NCBI RefSeq assembly: GCF_032854445.1
Contig: NC_088295.1
Location: forward strand, 26,399,385-26,463,384
DNA length: 64,000 nt
Direction: 5' to 3'
Origin: Liolophura sinensis
Lineage: Eukaryota > Mollusca > Polyplacophora > Chitonida > Chitonidae
Shown: one piece after another, positions 62,632 through 64,000 of the stretch
Layout of the letters: each line of letters opens with the position of its first letter
Numbering within the stretch: the first letter of the stretch is position 1
Notes under the pieces: generated by a model
Told to the model about the DNA's origin: nothing
The model's input: the letters and a program-made list of their open reading frames with translations, nothing else
Databases searched by the model: none
Program-made: the position numbers and the translations under genes

Positions 62632-62777
62632 GCGGCCATATGTGGCAAGGTCTGCCAGCAACCTGCGGATGGCCGTGGGTTTCCCCTTGTTCCACCCACC
62701 ATAATGCTGGCCGCCGTGGTATAAGTGAAATATTCTTGAGTACAACGTAAAACACCAATCAGATAAATAAATAAAAC
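62632..62777 (+). repeat. SINE family A, 5'-truncated
   Basis: GGCCATATGTGGCAAGGTCT, GCAACCTGCGGATGGCCGTG, GCCGCCGTGGTATAAGTGAA, GTAAAACACCAATCAGATAA and an AATAAATAAAA tail. The two minus-strand ORFs over it are SINE sequence. Confidence 0.9.
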
Positions 62778-63934
62778 AGAACAGTGGTAACCTTTAGTGG
62801 AATAGTTAACTGTGTTAGTTCACATGCACTGTCCATGATCATGCAGAATAATCATTGTTTTACATTCTGATACAGTGACGCATAAGATGTCAAGCACACT
62901 TATGAGTACCATAAGAAGAACATTTTCACTTCTGAATGTACCTGAATCACATCATAATATAAACCTAAAGACAAACTTGCATGAGGTAGATTTGAACTTC
63001 TACCTGTCAGTTGAGATGCCAGCGGACTTGAATAGGATGGAAAACTTGTTTCTCTTTCTCAATGGAGGCATCCCTGTGGATGAAGATGTCATTGAAATAA
63101 ATTCATGGGGATTGAGTGATGGCCCATTGGACTTAATGGGTCAAAAAAAAATTTTAAATTGAAAATGAAAGTTGTGTGCCTTAAGAAAAAAATTAGCTAA
63201 ATGTGTTTTTAAGCAGAGCTTTTTCTGCTTAACGCAAGTTCCAGTGAACGCCTTAGGGAAGAGCGGATGTTTTGTTGTGCTGACCTTAACTTCACCTTTT
63301 ATACATGAATTGCTATGACAGCTGGTGAGTTCCGGTGAAATCTGGCCTAAAAGACTGAAACTTTCCCTAATGTGTCCTGTCTCCATGACACAGATCTTTG
63401 AGTGACTGCAAACCTTTGTCAACCTGATGGGCACCATGTGGGAGGGAATGTGATATGAAAGCAGTGTATGCTCCTAAAGCCTGTGTAAAATCACCTGGGC
63501 CAAGGCAATGATGTATGGGCTGATGACGCTAAGTAAAAAGTCATGGCTTGTGATCAATCTGAAAGGAGGTTGGCTGATGAAAAGTAACCCAGGTTTACCC
63601 ACAGGTGTAAATTTACATGTATAGCTCATTATTGGGATGACAGAACCTTCATGAAGATGACAGTCTTTATGTCTTCCTGAGGAGGTATTCCCATACCGAA
63701 AGGTATGGGAAACACTTCACATACACACCGACATATATGTACATAGATAGGTGTACTTTTGTGGAAAATTGGAATGGTTGAGGATATTTGCTTAAAAACT
63801 TGTTACATTGTTACCAAGGCTTAATGGCATCAAGTGGTTGTAATTCCGTTTTCTAGACCATATAGCATATATAGCTATTCGCCAAGTGAATTCATTGATA
63901 ATTTTTCCTATGGCAGATATGATCTAAACCAAAG
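62778..63934. other. Nothing firmly recognised
   Basis: The 95-codon ORF 62875-63162 (+) has balanced composition (for example LNRMENLFLFLNGGIPVDED) but no recognised family. A CAG acceptor-like site is just upstream; left unassigned. A palindromic CCATACCGAAAGGTATGG is at 63691-63708. Confidence 0.35.
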
Positions 63935-64000
63935 CAAATGAATGTCATAAAATATCACTTCTAGTTCTGAAACTCAAACTTTTTTCTTTCTAGTAAACAT
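63935..64000 (+). repeat. Dispersed repeat family C, cut by the window edge
   Basis: AATGAATGTCATAAAATATC, ACTTCTAGTTCTGAAACTCA and CTAGTAAACAT match the first half of family C. Confidence 0.5.

Noticed and set aside
62875-63162. 95-codon plus-strand ORF as a gene
   Set aside because: Balanced composition, but no family, no clear splice partner and no promoter; left unassigned.

Overview
The window is eukaryotic nuclear DNA from an invertebrate animal, most likely a mollusc or other lophotrochozoan. It is AT-rich, has short exons (15 to 240 bp) in long introns with GT-AG borders, and is dense in tRNA-derived SINEs, MITE-like inverted-repeat elements, a decayed mariner and many minisatellites. 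The lophotrochozoan guess rests on the SINE families and on the divergence level of the proteins, so the species is not determined. There are no bacterial operons, CRISPR arrays or intact viral genes. Most open frames over 60 codons are chance ORFs or minisatellite translations; the real genes were found by joining small exons at splice sites. || Layout: 1-300 minisatellite; 1757-2770 (+) the last two exons of a death-domain protein; 3000-11200 repeats, including a decayed mariner (about 9250-9985) and an unusual 1.8 kb insertion (about 6928-8714); 11533-17223 (-) CENPX (MHF2), six coding exons; 17909-32967 (+) PCYT2, fifteen coding exons; 33000-39870 mostly featureless or repeat DNA; 39879-43028 (-) COQ7, six coding exons; about 44900 onward (+) a probable new gene with a noncoding first exon and a start-codon exon near 47197, followed by a long intron-like stretch to the window end. 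|| CENPX (kinetochore and Fanconi DNA repair) and PCYT2 (CDP-ethanolamine synthesis) are head to head with start codons about 685 bp apart, so they probably share a divergent promoter. COQ7 (ubiquinone hydroxylase) and the 44.9 kb gene form a second divergent pair. The genes share no pathway. || Main unusual points: (1) a probable U12-type intron in PCYT2 beginning ATATCCTTT, whose best reading is AT-AT and which splits the catalytic HxGH motif; (2) an undescribed-looking 1.8 kb element with an A-rich/TAA tract and a 14-bp terminal hairpin, its borders fixed by related unfilled copies of the MITE it split; (3) a one-base frame break in CENPX exon 2; (4) a duplicated exon end plus splice donor in PCYT2 intron 3; (5) a 771-bp element with perfect 21-bp terminal inverted repeats.
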